Positions 41,897-49,896 of a stretch of 64,000 bases of DNA are shown piece after piece. The position numbers and the translations under genes are program-made. The notes under the pieces are model-generated. The model did no database searches. It saw only the letters and a list, made by a program, of their open reading frames with translations, and was not told the origin of the DNA. How positions within the stretch are numbered: position 1 is the stretch's first letter; every line of letters starts with the position of its first letter. Location: contig NZ_LR593886.1 in NCBI RefSeq assembly GCF_901538265.1, positions 124,001 through 188,000 of the forward strand. The letters run 5' to 3'. This DNA comes from Gemmata massiliana. GTDB taxonomy: Bacteria > Planctomycetota > Planctomycetia > Gemmatales > Gemmataceae.

Positions 41897-42845
41897 AAGC
41901 GCTTTGGCGCCACCGCTCGCACAGATCGCGCGCGGCTCCCGGCCACGACGGGAACCGGAACTTAAATCCCGCCTCTAACAACTTCCCGGGTACGACGCGC
42001 CGGCTCTTTAGCACCAATTCCGATTCCGTGCGTAGCGCCCACGCGCCGAGTTCCACCATCCATTTCGCGGCCGGAAGTCCGAACCGCACACCCCAAGCTT
42101 CGCGCAGTACCCGCGTGAACTCCGCGTTCGTCAGCGGTTCGGGCGCGGCGATGTTCACCGGTCCGTGCATCGCGTCGTTCTGAATGAGGAATTCCACCGC
42201 CGCAATGAAGTCGTGTTCGTGAACCCACGACACAAACTGTTTGCCGTCGCCCGACCGCCCGCCGAGCCGCCGGCGCACCAACCCCAGGAGTACATCGAAG
42301 ACGCCCTCGCGGTCCGGACTCAGTGTTATCGCCGAACGCATCGCGACTTTCCGCGTGTGTGGGGCGTGGACCGAGTCGAGCGCCTTTTCCCACGAAGTCG
42401 CCACATCAATGCTGAAGTCCCACGTATCTGGCGCGTTTGGCCCGTTGCCTCCAATGATGCCGGTCGCTTCGTCGTTTGGGGCGTCGAAGCGGTGCGCGTA
42501 GATGGTCGCGGTGCTGGATTGCAGCCACACGCGCGGCGGGCGGTTGCACCGCGCGAGTGCTTCCCCGAGGAGCTGCACGGACCGCACGCGAGACTCGATG
42601 ATCTCGCGGCGGTTCGCGGGCGTGTAGCGGCAATTCACGCTGCGCCCAACAAGGTTGATGACCACGTCCGCGCCGTCGAGTTCATTCGCCCACGGACCGA
42701 GCGTCTGGGCGTCCCACACCACAGAACGCCACGCGGTCTGGACCGGCTTGCGGCCCAAAACGACGACCTCGTGCCCTGTCGCGTGGAAGTGTCGGGCGAG
42801 GATCGTGCCCACCTGCCCCGATCCACCGGGAAGGACGATTTTCAT
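41883..42845 (-). CDS. TIGR01777-type NAD-dependent epimerase/dehydratase
   Basis: A 320-residue extended SDR. The cofactor loop is GGSGQVGT (near 7-14), with 'GADVVINLVGRSVNCRYTPA' in the middle, 'WLQSSTATIYAHRFD', and 'MRSAITLSPDREGVFDVLLG' followed by 'WVHEHDFIAAVEFLIQND', all typical of the YfcH/TIGR01777 family. The C-terminal DUF1731-like part is present ('FGLPAAKWMVELGAWALRTE'). The substrate is unknown. The last residues and stop codon are provided by palindromic element copy 4. Confidence 0.85.
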   Translation of the reverse strand: MKIVLPGGSGQVGTILARHFHATGHEVVVLGRKPVQTAWRSVVWDAQTLGPWANELDGADVVINLVGRSVNCRYTPANRREIIESRVRSVQLLGEALARCNRPPRVWLQSSTATIYAHRFDAPNDEATGIIGGNGPNAPDTWDFSIDVATSWEKALDSVHAPHTRKVAMRSAITLSPDREGVFDVLLGLVRRRLGGRSGDGKQFVSWVHEHDFIAAVEFLIQNDAMHGPVNIAAPEPLTNAEFTRVLREAWGVRFGLPAAKWMVELGAWALRTESELVLKSRRVVPGKLLEAGFKFRFPSWPGAARDLCERWRQSASPIR

Positions 42846-42934
42846 TGGAAGTGCCCCGAAGAGAATTGCTCCGGGGTATCAACCGCGAGTGGTGGGAGCT
42901 GGTAACAGAAGTTGCGCAGTCGCGTGATCTGGCG

Positions 42935-43381
42935 TCACTTCCCCATGAGCGCGAAACCGACCAATCCCAGCCCGATCATCGTGAGCACCAGGGCGCCGTA
43001 AATCAGCGCGCGGAGCAACCCGTACATGGATCGCAACGATCCCAGCGCGTTCATCAGGTGCCAGATATCCTCGTTCTTCGTTTCCACGATCTTGCGGAAC
43101 GACGTGGCCGCTCCGCCGGTCCAGAACCCGATGCACAGACACAGGAGCGCCGCGGCCCCAAGACCGATCGCCGGGCCATAGTTACCGCCCGCGTTCACCG
43201 TCTGTGCGATCGTCAGTGCGGCCAGCACCACGAACGCAAGCCCCACCAACAGCATGAGGCCGGACGTGACCCGCATGGCGTCTGCGAGCGCGGAGATTTC
43301 GCGGTTGTGTTCGTCATTGAACTCGTACTGCTGCGACTTGTACTCCTTGATCGGCGGCGGATCGGGTACGGGAGTGGACAC
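42935..43381 (-). CDS. Small membrane protein
   Basis: A 148-residue protein with a cytoplasmic Pro/Glu-rich head (MSTPVPDPPPIKEYKSQQYE) and three predicted membrane segments at about 40-58, 69-88 and 122-145. A basic loop lies between segments 2 and 3. No family is recognised. It is upstream of and in the same direction as the epimerase gene, with an 89-bp gap. Confidence 0.7.
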   Translation of the reverse strand: MSTPVPDPPPIKEYKSQQYEFNDEHNREISALADAMRVTSGLMLLVGLAFVVLAALTIAQTVNAGGNYGPAIGLGAAALLCLCIGFWTGGAATSFRKIVETKNEDIWHLMNALGSLRSMYGLLRALIYGALVLTMIGLGLVGFALMGK

Positions 43382-43547
43382 GGTTCACCTCAGAAACGGG
43401 ATGTGGAATGTTTTGGATTGTACCCCCGTGGGGTGTCTCGAAAGTGCCGAATCGCGGTGGACTTGATTCGTTGTGCGGGAATCGAACCGGTGAGTTTGGT
43501 TGCGCGAGGAACTGATGTGTAGAAGTGGTTGGCAGTGAAATAAAAGA

Positions 43548-43601
43548 ACCGGCCGCGAGATCCTGAACTGTCGCCCATTCAGTTCAGAATTCGCGGCCGG
43601 T
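43548..43601 (-). terminator. Long two-part hairpin, minus-strand terminator
   Basis: The outer stem ACCGGCCGCGA / TCGCGGCCGGT and inner stem CTGAACTG / CAGTTCAG enclose a 9-base loop. On the minus strand it is followed by TCTTTTATTT. No minus-strand gene upstream is known, so it suggests an unannotated transcript through the tandem array. Confidence 0.55.
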
Positions 43602-43823
43602 CTGTACTTATCTTTACTCCGAGTTTCCCGACGGGTCAACTTCGATGCGGCGGAAAGTCGGACGCCTCATCCGCTCGTGTCGGATTCCACGACGCACTTC
43701 GCCGAGACTAATTTTGTCTCACCGTTTCGATTCAAAATCGCAAACGCCAACTCAAATTCAACTTGCAGCAAATTTGGAATTTATTTTCGTCAACGGTACG
43801 GGTCGTGCTTTTTAGGTTGTGCG

Positions 43824-43999
43824 TCGCCCAGAATCGCCCAACTTTCGCCCAGAACTGGTTCGCCCACGGCCCGAAGTCGCCCAACATCGCCCAACATCGC
43901 CCAACATCGCCCAACATCGCCCAACATCGCCCAGGTTCGCCCGAGTTCGCCCACGGTCTGAAGTCGCCCGATCGCCCAAAAGTGTGTCGCCCTCGCCCA
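43824..43999. repeat. TCGCCC 10-bp tandem array
   Basis: Five perfect copies of TCGCCCAACA (43877-43926) are followed in the same 10-bp phase by three variants (43927-43956). About eight further TCGCCC units lie less regularly on both sides (first at 43824, last at 43993). One unit per helical turn puts every TCGCCC on the same face of the DNA. Confidence 0.85.
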
Positions 44000-44003
44000 A
44001 AGT

Positions 44004-44029
44004 AACCCGGTCGCGCCCACGACCGGGTT
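44004..44029. other. 10-bp perfect hairpin after the array
   Basis: AACCCGGTCG and CGACCGGGTT enclose CGCCCA. There is only a short T-run (TTT) on the plus strand, so it is a weak terminator or structural element flanking the array. Confidence 0.5.
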
Positions 44030-44231
44030 TCATGTGAACAACCCAACATCATCGATATTCCGTTCCGGGTCGCCCTCGGAACGCCGCCTGCGTCGGGCGC
44101 CCGTTCGCCCACCACCCGACGCGGGCGGTTTCGTTTTCACTTCGCACGTGTCGTAAAATCCGAACAATCGATTCGTCTGGCGCGAAAGGGGGGGATTGTA
44201 GGTTTTGGGCTGCTGTGTATGTGGCAATTCC

Positions 44232-44260
44232 TTGCACTGTGGCTCAAGCCCCCGTATAGT
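44232..44260 (+). promoter_or_regulatory. Predicted sigma-70 promoter
   Basis: TTGCAC (44232-44237) and TATAGT (44255-44260) are exactly 17 bp apart, 140 bp upstream of the ATG of the cyclophilin fusion. Confidence 0.5.
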
Positions 44261-44399
44261 CGGTATCTCGAACCAACGATTGCGATTTCAGACGGTATAT
44301 CATCGACCTTCTACGATAATTCTCGCCGACACTAGTAATTGATTGCAATAACGGTCGATCCAGTTGCGCGCTAGCGCGTACCCGAAATAAGGCAGTGCC

Positions 44400-46514
44400 A
44401 TGAGTTCGCGCCGGAACCCCCCGCTCAATTCCCGCCGGTTCGTGCCCCGCGTGGAGGGCCTGGAGGACCGCACGGTCCCGTCCGGCAACGTGCAAATCGC
44501 GGTCGCCGGCGGAACGCTCTTCGTTGCCGGTGACGATCAGGGCAACAAGATCTGGATCGCGGGCAACGGCCGCGAGGGGGCCACGGTCCGCGCGCTCGAC
44601 GCAACGACCACGATCAACGGGCAAACTGGCCCCATCTCGCTTGGGGGGATCAGGAACGACCTCTACATCCGGATGTACGGGGGCGACGATCAGCTCCTCG
44701 TCACGGGCATTCGCAACCGGGGGGCGCTCGACATCGATATGGGCGCCGGGAACGACATCCTGGGGGTCTCCGACGCGGGTCAGCGGGGGGCGACGGTTCT
44801 GCGCGGTGGGGACGGCAATGACAACGTGATTCTCAACGGCTCGATCTTCCGCAGGTACCTCTTTCTCGATACCGGCGCCGGCGACGATACCGTGACCGCC
44901 TCGCGCATCGGGGTCATCAACTTCGGACTGGCGAACCCGTCGGGTAACGATTTCTTTGATCGGCAGAACTCCACCATCACTCGCCCGATCACGGTCGGTA
45001 CGGTCACCGCTGGTGCCCGCCCGGTCGCGACCGACACCACGGCGCCGACGGCCGTTCTCGCGACCACGCTCATGTCCCCGACCACTACGAGCCCGCTCAC
45101 GTACACGGTCACCTTCAATGAGGACGTGACCGGGTTCGATGCGTCGGACCTGATTGTCACCAACGGCACGGTCGCGTCGGTGACGGCCCAGGACGCGCGC
45201 ACGTACTCGGTTCAGGTCACCCCCGCCAGCGCCGGGGTCGTCACCCTGACGGTCGATGCCAACGGCGCGACCGACGCGGCGGGCAACGGGAACTTGGCGT
45301 CGAACACGGTGGTGCTCACGTTCAGTATCACTGACACCACAGCCCCGGCGGCCCCAACGTTCGATCTCGCCACCGCGTCCGACAGTGGGACGGTGGGCGA
45401 CCTCCGCACCGACGCAAGTTCGGTCACCCTTACGGGCCGGGCCGAAGCGGGGGCGACTGTTCGCCTGTTCCAAACCACCGTCCCGGGTACGCCGGGGGCC
45501 GGCTCTCCGATGGCTGAGGTGACGGCCGCAGCGGACGGGACGTTCAGTTTCACCAACGTCGCGCTCAACGTCGGTCCCAACAGTTTCACCGTTCGCGCTG
45601 TGGACCGCGCGGGCAACAGCAGTTCGACGTTCACGCAGACGTTCACGCGCAACACCCCGCCGACCGTTGCCTCGGCCATCGGCAACCAGAACTTGGCTGT
45701 CGGTGCGCAAGACCTGATGTTCACCCTCACCAACACGTTCGCGGACGCGGAGCGGGTCGTCCGCATGATAACCGCGTACCCGAACGGTCAGACCGGGGCG
45801 ATCGATATCAACCTGTTCGCGAACCTGACGCCCGCGACCGTGGCTAACTTCCTGTCGTACAACTACGACGGCACCATTTTCCACCGGTTGGAACCCAATT
45901 TCGTTCTCCAGGGTGGTGGGTTCACGTTCAACGACAGTGGGACGACCACGGCCACGGCGTTCCCGCCACTCGCCGCGTCCCCGCCCGTTGTGAACGAACC
46001 GAACATCTCGAACACGCGCGGCACGATCGCGATGGCCAAGCTCGGCAGCGACCCCAACAGCGCGACCAACCAGTTCTTCTTCAACCTAGGCGACAACTCG
46101 ACCAACCTCGACACTCAAAACAGTGGGTTCACGGTGTTCGGGCAGGTCATGCACGGCGGTCAGCAGGTGGTGGACGCTATCGCCGGCCTTTCGGTGTTCC
46201 GGAGCCTTAACTCCCCGGGTGCCGGGAGCGAAGCTTCGCCGTTCCCGATCCGGAGCGGGGCGGACACGACCAACTTCCCGGCCAACGTCAACGCGAGCGA
46301 CATCGCGATCGTCACCACCGTGCGCGAACTGGCCGCGGTCGATCGGATGTCCTTTGCGGCCACGAGTTCCGTTGCGGGCGTCGCGACGGCGAGCGTCACG
46401 AACGGCCAACTGACGATCCACGCGGTGGCGAGTGGCACGACGACGATTACCGTGACCGCGACCGACCTCGACGGCTCGGTCACCCAGACCCAGTTCACGG
46501 TTACCGTGCCCTAA
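44400..46514 (+). CDS. Surface protein with Ig-like domains and cyclophilin domain
   Basis: A 704-residue protein. It starts with the planctomycete surface motif 'SRRFVPRVEGLEDRTVPS' in place of a classical signal peptide. Residues about 30-200 hold short acidic Gly-Asp repeats like calcium-binding RTX turns ('GGDDQL', 'GAGNDIL', 'GGDGNDN'). Two or three bacterial Ig-like domains follow (about 205-430; 'SPLTYTVTFNEDVTGFDASD'). A cyclophilin-type prolyl isomerase (about 455-620) is marked by 'NYDGTIFHRLEPNFVLQGGG' and 'NTRGTIAMAKLGSDPNSATN' then QFFFNLGDN. It ends in a further beta-domain. A cell-surface folding or adhesion role is likely. Confidence 0.85.
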   Translation: MSSRRNPPLNSRRFVPRVEGLEDRTVPSGNVQIAVAGGTLFVAGDDQGNKIWIAGNGREGATVRALDATTTINGQTGPISLGGIRNDLYIRMYGGDDQLLVTGIRNRGALDIDMGAGNDILGVSDAGQRGATVLRGGDGNDNVILNGSIFRRYLFLDTGAGDDTVTASRIGVINFGLANPSGNDFFDRQNSTITRPITVGTVTAGARPVATDTTAPTAVLATTLMSPTTTSPLTYTVTFNEDVTGFDASDLIVTNGTVASVTAQDARTYSVQVTPASAGVVTLTVDANGATDAAGNGNLASNTVVLTFSITDTTAPAAPTFDLATASDSGTVGDLRTDASSVTLTGRAEAGATVRLFQTTVPGTPGAGSPMAEVTAAADGTFSFTNVALNVGPNSFTVRAVDRAGNSSSTFTQTFTRNTPPTVASAIGNQNLAVGAQDLMFTLTNTFADAERVVRMITAYPNGQTGAIDINLFANLTPATVANFLSYNYDGTIFHRLEPNFVLQGGGFTFNDSGTTTATAFPPLAASPPVVNEPNISNTRGTIAMAKLGSDPNSATNQFFFNLGDNSTNLDTQNSGFTVFGQVMHGGQQVVDAIAGLSVFRSLNSPGAGSEASPFPIRSGADTTNFPANVNASDIAIVTTVRELAAVDRMSFAATSSVAGVATASVTNGQLTIHAVASGTTTITVTATDLDGSVTQTQFTVTVP

Positions 46515-46936
46515 CCTGCAACCAACTTTGCGACTGCGACAACTCCAATCGAAGCTCGCACCACGTGGTGCGGGCTTTTTGCATTCTTGAATGCCCTAAC
46601 TGTCGGTGCATGAGCTCGGGGGTGTCGGTTGCTAACACTACCCCTAACAAGAAACATGTTCACTCAACTGAGCGGGAGAGCTTCTGCGATAACTGCAGAA
46701 CTTTTCCCTTTTCGGGCCGAGCGCGGTTAACATTTGCTAACATCTTCGGGCTACCTACTCGGTAGGTCATCCACAGCGGCACAAAACACCGGAAGAATGT
46801 AGCAATTTTCTAGTAGTGAACTTGAATACATTATATCCGATCTTGGCGCCGCGCGAAGCACAATACGGGAAAACTCCGCTCCTGGTGGAGCGGGGTGGAA
46901 TCACACGAACCGCGCCCACCGGTAAAGAGTGTTCCC
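46515..46936. other. Intergenic region
   Basis: A terminator for the cyclophilin fusion lies at 46553-46580. The rest (about 350 bp) shows no gene; a small hairpin CCGCTCC-TGGT-GGAGCGG lies around 46878-46895. Confidence 0.5.
46553..46580 (+). terminator. Rho-independent terminator
   Basis: A 10-bp stem (AGCTCGCACC / GGTGCGGGCT, one T-G pair) with loop ACGT is followed by five T, 39 bp after the cyclophilin-fusion stop. Confidence 0.85.
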
Positions 46937-47317
46937 CTACTCCCGGTAAAAGCGCGCACCGAACACGACGCGGAGAGCGGCCCCCGCCGCGCACACGAGG
47001 AGCAGCGCGCCGCCGCTCATAATCGCACGGAATTTCCTCGCCTCCCGAGTGCCTTGCAACCCGAGAAACTCGTAAAGCGAGCCCGCTGCGACACCCGTAA
47101 CTAGAACGGCGACAACCGCGAGAATCACAAATGCCCAGCCGAGTTCGGTCAGGCGCGACGCCCCCGAACCGGCGCGCTCGCGATCTTCGCCCCCGGGCGG
47201 TCTTTGCCAGGCGGGAACCTCGACCTCGCGCCCGCACGGGCACTGCACAGTAAGCCCCGCTTGTGACGAGTCGACTGTGACCGTTTGCCCGCACCCACAG
47301 GGAATCTGGACGTTCAT
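46937..47317 (-). CDS. Small zinc-ribbon membrane protein
   Basis: A 126-residue protein. The start 'MNVQIPCGCGQTVTVDSSQA' and 'TVQCPCGREVEVP' give a Cys-x-Cys / Cys-x-Cys ribbon common in planctomycete proteins. Two membrane helices follow (about 60-82 and 98-118). The ATG at 47317 is chosen because the ribbon begins there. Function is unknown. Confidence 0.65.
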   Translation of the reverse strand: MNVQIPCGCGQTVTVDSSQAGLTVQCPCGREVEVPAWQRPPGGEDRERAGSGASRLTELGWAFVILAVVAVLVTGVAAGSLYEFLGLQGTREARKFRAIMSGGALLLVCAAGAALRVVFGARFYRE

Positions 47318-47499
47318 TGCGGACCGCCTATCGAGGTCACCGACCCGTGCGAGCGATTCATGCGCTCGTAGAAATGACTCACGGGTCAGACACTGTGCCG
47401 CACATACTACTGCCTCCTCGGTAAGCGATCGAGTTCCAATACCCGGGAGGTGAACCCGAGGCACGCACGGGAAAGAAATCTCCCGTTTCGATAGGTCGG

Positions 47500-49272
47500 T
47501 CACGGACTCGCGGACCACCCGGGCAGGTCGAACGCGACCATCACTGTCGCGTTGCGCAGGTACAAGCGCCCGCGGGCGATGATCGGGTGGTTCCAGGTCT
47601 TTCCATTCACCGCGTTGATCTTCCACAACTCCTCGAACTCATCCGGTTTGGCCGCGACACACGCCAGTTGCCCCTTTTCGGACACCACGAGCAGGTTGCC
47701 CCCGACCAGGAGCACTTGCCCGGCCCCGTACTCACCCTCTTTCCACACACGCGACCCGTCCGCCAGTTTGAGGCACACGAGCGCGCTGTCGAGGCCGTAC
47801 AAATACTCGCCCACGCAAACCATGTCGTTGAATTTCGGCGTGAACCTGGACGTTTTCCACACCTCCGACGCGGACCAATTCGACCCACTGTTCTCCACTT
47901 TCACACACCGCGTACCGATCCCGACGTTCCCGCCACCGATCACGATTCGCCCGTCCGTAAGCACGAGAGGCTGGACCGTGGTCGGCTCGTTTTGGGCCGT
48001 CACCCAGTCGTATTTCCACAGTTCTCGGCCGGTTTCTGGGTCGTGGCCGAACAGCCCGGCGCCGTTGAAGATGAGCACTTGAGACACGCCCGCGATCGTT
48101 GCCGGGTGTGGGGACGAGTACCCCTCCGTTCCCCGGGCTTCCACTTCCCATTGCGTTGTACCAGTTGCGGCATCAAGGGCGACGAGGCGCGGACCGGTTT
48201 TGGACGACGGGTTAATGAAGACCCGGTTGCCGGTAACGAGCGGCGAGGCCGAGTACCCGAACGTTGGCTTCGTGACCCCGAATCGCTCGGCTAGACTCAC
48301 GGTCCAGACCGGTTCACCGTCGGTTGCGCGGAGGCACATGATCGTGCCGCTCGCGGTAGCCGCGAACACGCGCCCGTTCGCGCACGTCGGCGTGGCCCGC
48401 GGACCGATCCCGCTCGGTCCGTCGGAGTGCTTGCCCGGTTCCCCACGAGCCCAGACCTCGTCGCCGGTATCGGCCCGGTAACACACAACGGATTCGGAAT
48501 CGCCCCGTTGTTCCTGTGTGTAAATGAACGCCCCGGCCGCGCTGAACGACGACCAGGCCGGACCCACGGGTTCCTTCCGCCAGCGCTCGCGCGGTGCGGA
48601 CCCGTTCCACCCGTGCGCCGCAACCGCTGCTACCACCCCGTCGCGGTGCGCGCCGCGGAACCCGGGCCAGTCGAGCGGTGATTCGGGGATCAGCTCCGCG
48701 ATCGGACCGGTCGGGACCACCGTGGCGCGGCTCGCCAGTTGTTCGGCCGCGCGCTCGGTAACCGATGGCACCCACCGGTAGGAGGTATGCATGTCGAACT
48801 TCCCCGACACTCCATCGAGTCGGAGCACTAACCACGGCGACAAGGCGGTCAGAGCGATCAATCCGGCCGTCGGCCACGAGCGAACGACGGGCACTGCCGC
48901 GAGCGCCAGCCCCGTAATCGCGGCGGTTAACGGAACGCCCCAAATGGCTGTGAATGGGCGCATTGTCGAGTGTGCAACGAGAACGGTGACTCCCACACCC
49001 GCGCCCACCGTCACCACGCCGAGGACGCGGCGGCTAAATCGACCGTCGCCGCGCAGCACCCACCACAGCGCGAATCCCAGGAGAGCCAGGATCGGCCCGA
49101 GCATGACCGACATCATCATCGCTTGCGACGGGATGGTGCCAGAATCGTCCCGCCCCGCGAGCCACCCGAACCCATATGCGCCCGCACCGAGGATGGTCGC
49201 TACCACTAGTGCCCGCCGCCATCTCGATGGTGCTGGTGCGGGATCGGGCGACAGGAGGGCTGATTCGGTCAT
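47500..49272 (-). CDS. Membrane protein with PQQ-like beta-propeller
   Basis: A 590-residue protein. The N-terminal 160 residues hold four or five membrane helices. The remaining part is a PQQ-binding-like beta-propeller with repeats such as 'ESVVCYRADTGDEVWARGEP' and 'GPRLVALDAATGTTQWEVEA' and 'LFGHDPETGRELWKYDW'. 'LDWPGFRGAHRDGVV' at the propeller start is typical of planctomycete PQQ-like proteins. It may act as a membrane-bound scaffold or sensor; enzyme activity is not evident. It is divergent from a MarR regulator. Confidence 0.85.
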   Translation of the reverse strand: MTESALLSPDPAPAPSRWRRALVVATILGAGAYGFGWLAGRDDSGTIPSQAMMMSVMLGPILALLGFALWWVLRGDGRFSRRVLGVVTVGAGVGVTVLVAHSTMRPFTAIWGVPLTAAITGLALAAVPVVRSWPTAGLIALTALSPWLVLRLDGVSGKFDMHTSYRWVPSVTERAAEQLASRATVVPTGPIAELIPESPLDWPGFRGAHRDGVVAAVAAHGWNGSAPRERWRKEPVGPAWSSFSAAGAFIYTQEQRGDSESVVCYRADTGDEVWARGEPGKHSDGPSGIGPRATPTCANGRVFAATASGTIMCLRATDGEPVWTVSLAERFGVTKPTFGYSASPLVTGNRVFINPSSKTGPRLVALDAATGTTQWEVEARGTEGYSSPHPATIAGVSQVLIFNGAGLFGHDPETGRELWKYDWVTAQNEPTTVQPLVLTDGRIVIGGGNVGIGTRCVKVENSGSNWSASEVWKTSRFTPKFNDMVCVGEYLYGLDSALVCLKLADGSRVWKEGEYGAGQVLLVGGNLLVVSEKGQLACVAAKPDEFEELWKINAVNGKTWNHPIIARGRLYLRNATVMVAFDLPGWSASP

Positions 49273-49380
49273 AGCTCCCTCATTGGCATTGAGTTCGGGC
49301 GACGGGATGCAACAATGTGACTGCGAACGATCTGCGATCGGACTCGATTCTGTAATTACGGATATTGTATAGGTTCAGTA
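49273..49380. promoter_or_regulatory. Divergent promoter region
   Basis: The 108 bp between the propeller gene and marR contain an A/T-rich stretch (TCTGTAATTACGGATATTGT at 49349-49368) that is the likely regulator site. No clear palindrome is seen. Confidence 0.4.
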
Positions 49381-49884
49381 ATGTCAAGTGAGACTGCGCC
49401 GTCCCCCGATGGCGCGCTGCGACTGGCTCGTGCGTTTGCTAACTTCGGCCCCGCGTACTTCAAGTGGGTCCAGAGTCAATTCGCTGCGTGTGGCGTCAGC
49501 TTTGCGCGCATGCGCTTGCTCGCGGTGCTCCACAAGTTGGGGCCGCAAATCATGAGCAGTCTGAGTGATGAACTCGGGGTCACGGCGCGCAATGTGACAG
49601 CGCTGGTGGACGCGCTGGAAGGAGACGGATTAGTCCGTCGGGTGCCGCACGCGACCGACCGGCGCGCGACCGTGGTCGAACTGACGGCCGCCGGTGCCCG
49701 GCACGGGTGCATGATGGCGGACGGTTCGCACCTGGAGATGATCGCGGCCCTGTTCCGCGACTTGACGGAAGAAGAACAAGGTCAAATGCTTGGCATCGTC
49801 ACGAAGCTTCAGGGCTTACTCGCCCAACGCGGTTTCACGGGCGGTCCCCCGGGAGCACCCGCGACAGACAGCGGAAGTGAGTAA
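49381..49884 (+). CDS. MarR-family transcriptional regulator
   Basis: A 167-residue winged-helix regulator: 'GVSFARMRLLAVLHKLGPQI' and 'SSLSDELGVTARNVTALVDA' then 'LEGDGLVRRVPHATDRRATV', with the DRR wing typical of MarR. A Gly/Pro-rich tail ends the protein. It is divergent from the propeller membrane protein, which it may regulate (inference). The ligand is unknown. Confidence 0.88.
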   Translation: MSSETAPSPDGALRLARAFANFGPAYFKWVQSQFAACGVSFARMRLLAVLHKLGPQIMSSLSDELGVTARNVTALVDALEGDGLVRRVPHATDRRATVVELTAAGARHGCMMADGSHLEMIAALFRDLTEEEQGQMLGIVTKLQGLLAQRGFTGGPPGAPATDSGSE

Positions 49885-49896
49885 CATCGGACTACT

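Larger units (their letters stand above)
43382..44399. other. 1-kb gene-free region with tandem array and hairpins
   Basis: No protein gene is supported. It holds a long minus-strand terminator hairpin (43548-43601), a 10-bp tandem array (43824-43999), a 10-bp-stem hairpin (44004-44029) and a promoter for the cyclophilin gene (44232-44260). The array contains no stops, which creates several overlapping spurious open frames. Confidence 0.6.

Noticed and set aside
43473..43490. tRNA T-arm-like sequence (minus strand CCGGTTCGATTCCCG)
   Set aside because: The stem is mismatched and no acceptor, D or anticodon arm is present in the flanks. At most a tRNA-derived fragment.
43824..43999. CRISPR-like array
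   Set aside because: Units are 10 bp and contiguous, with no spacer of unique sequence and no cas gene nearby.
43677..44115. Several overlapping frames across the 10-bp array on both strands
   Set aside because: A 10-bp repeat without stop codons opens every frame at once. Products are simple repeats such as SPNIAQHRPT, and no start signals are seen.
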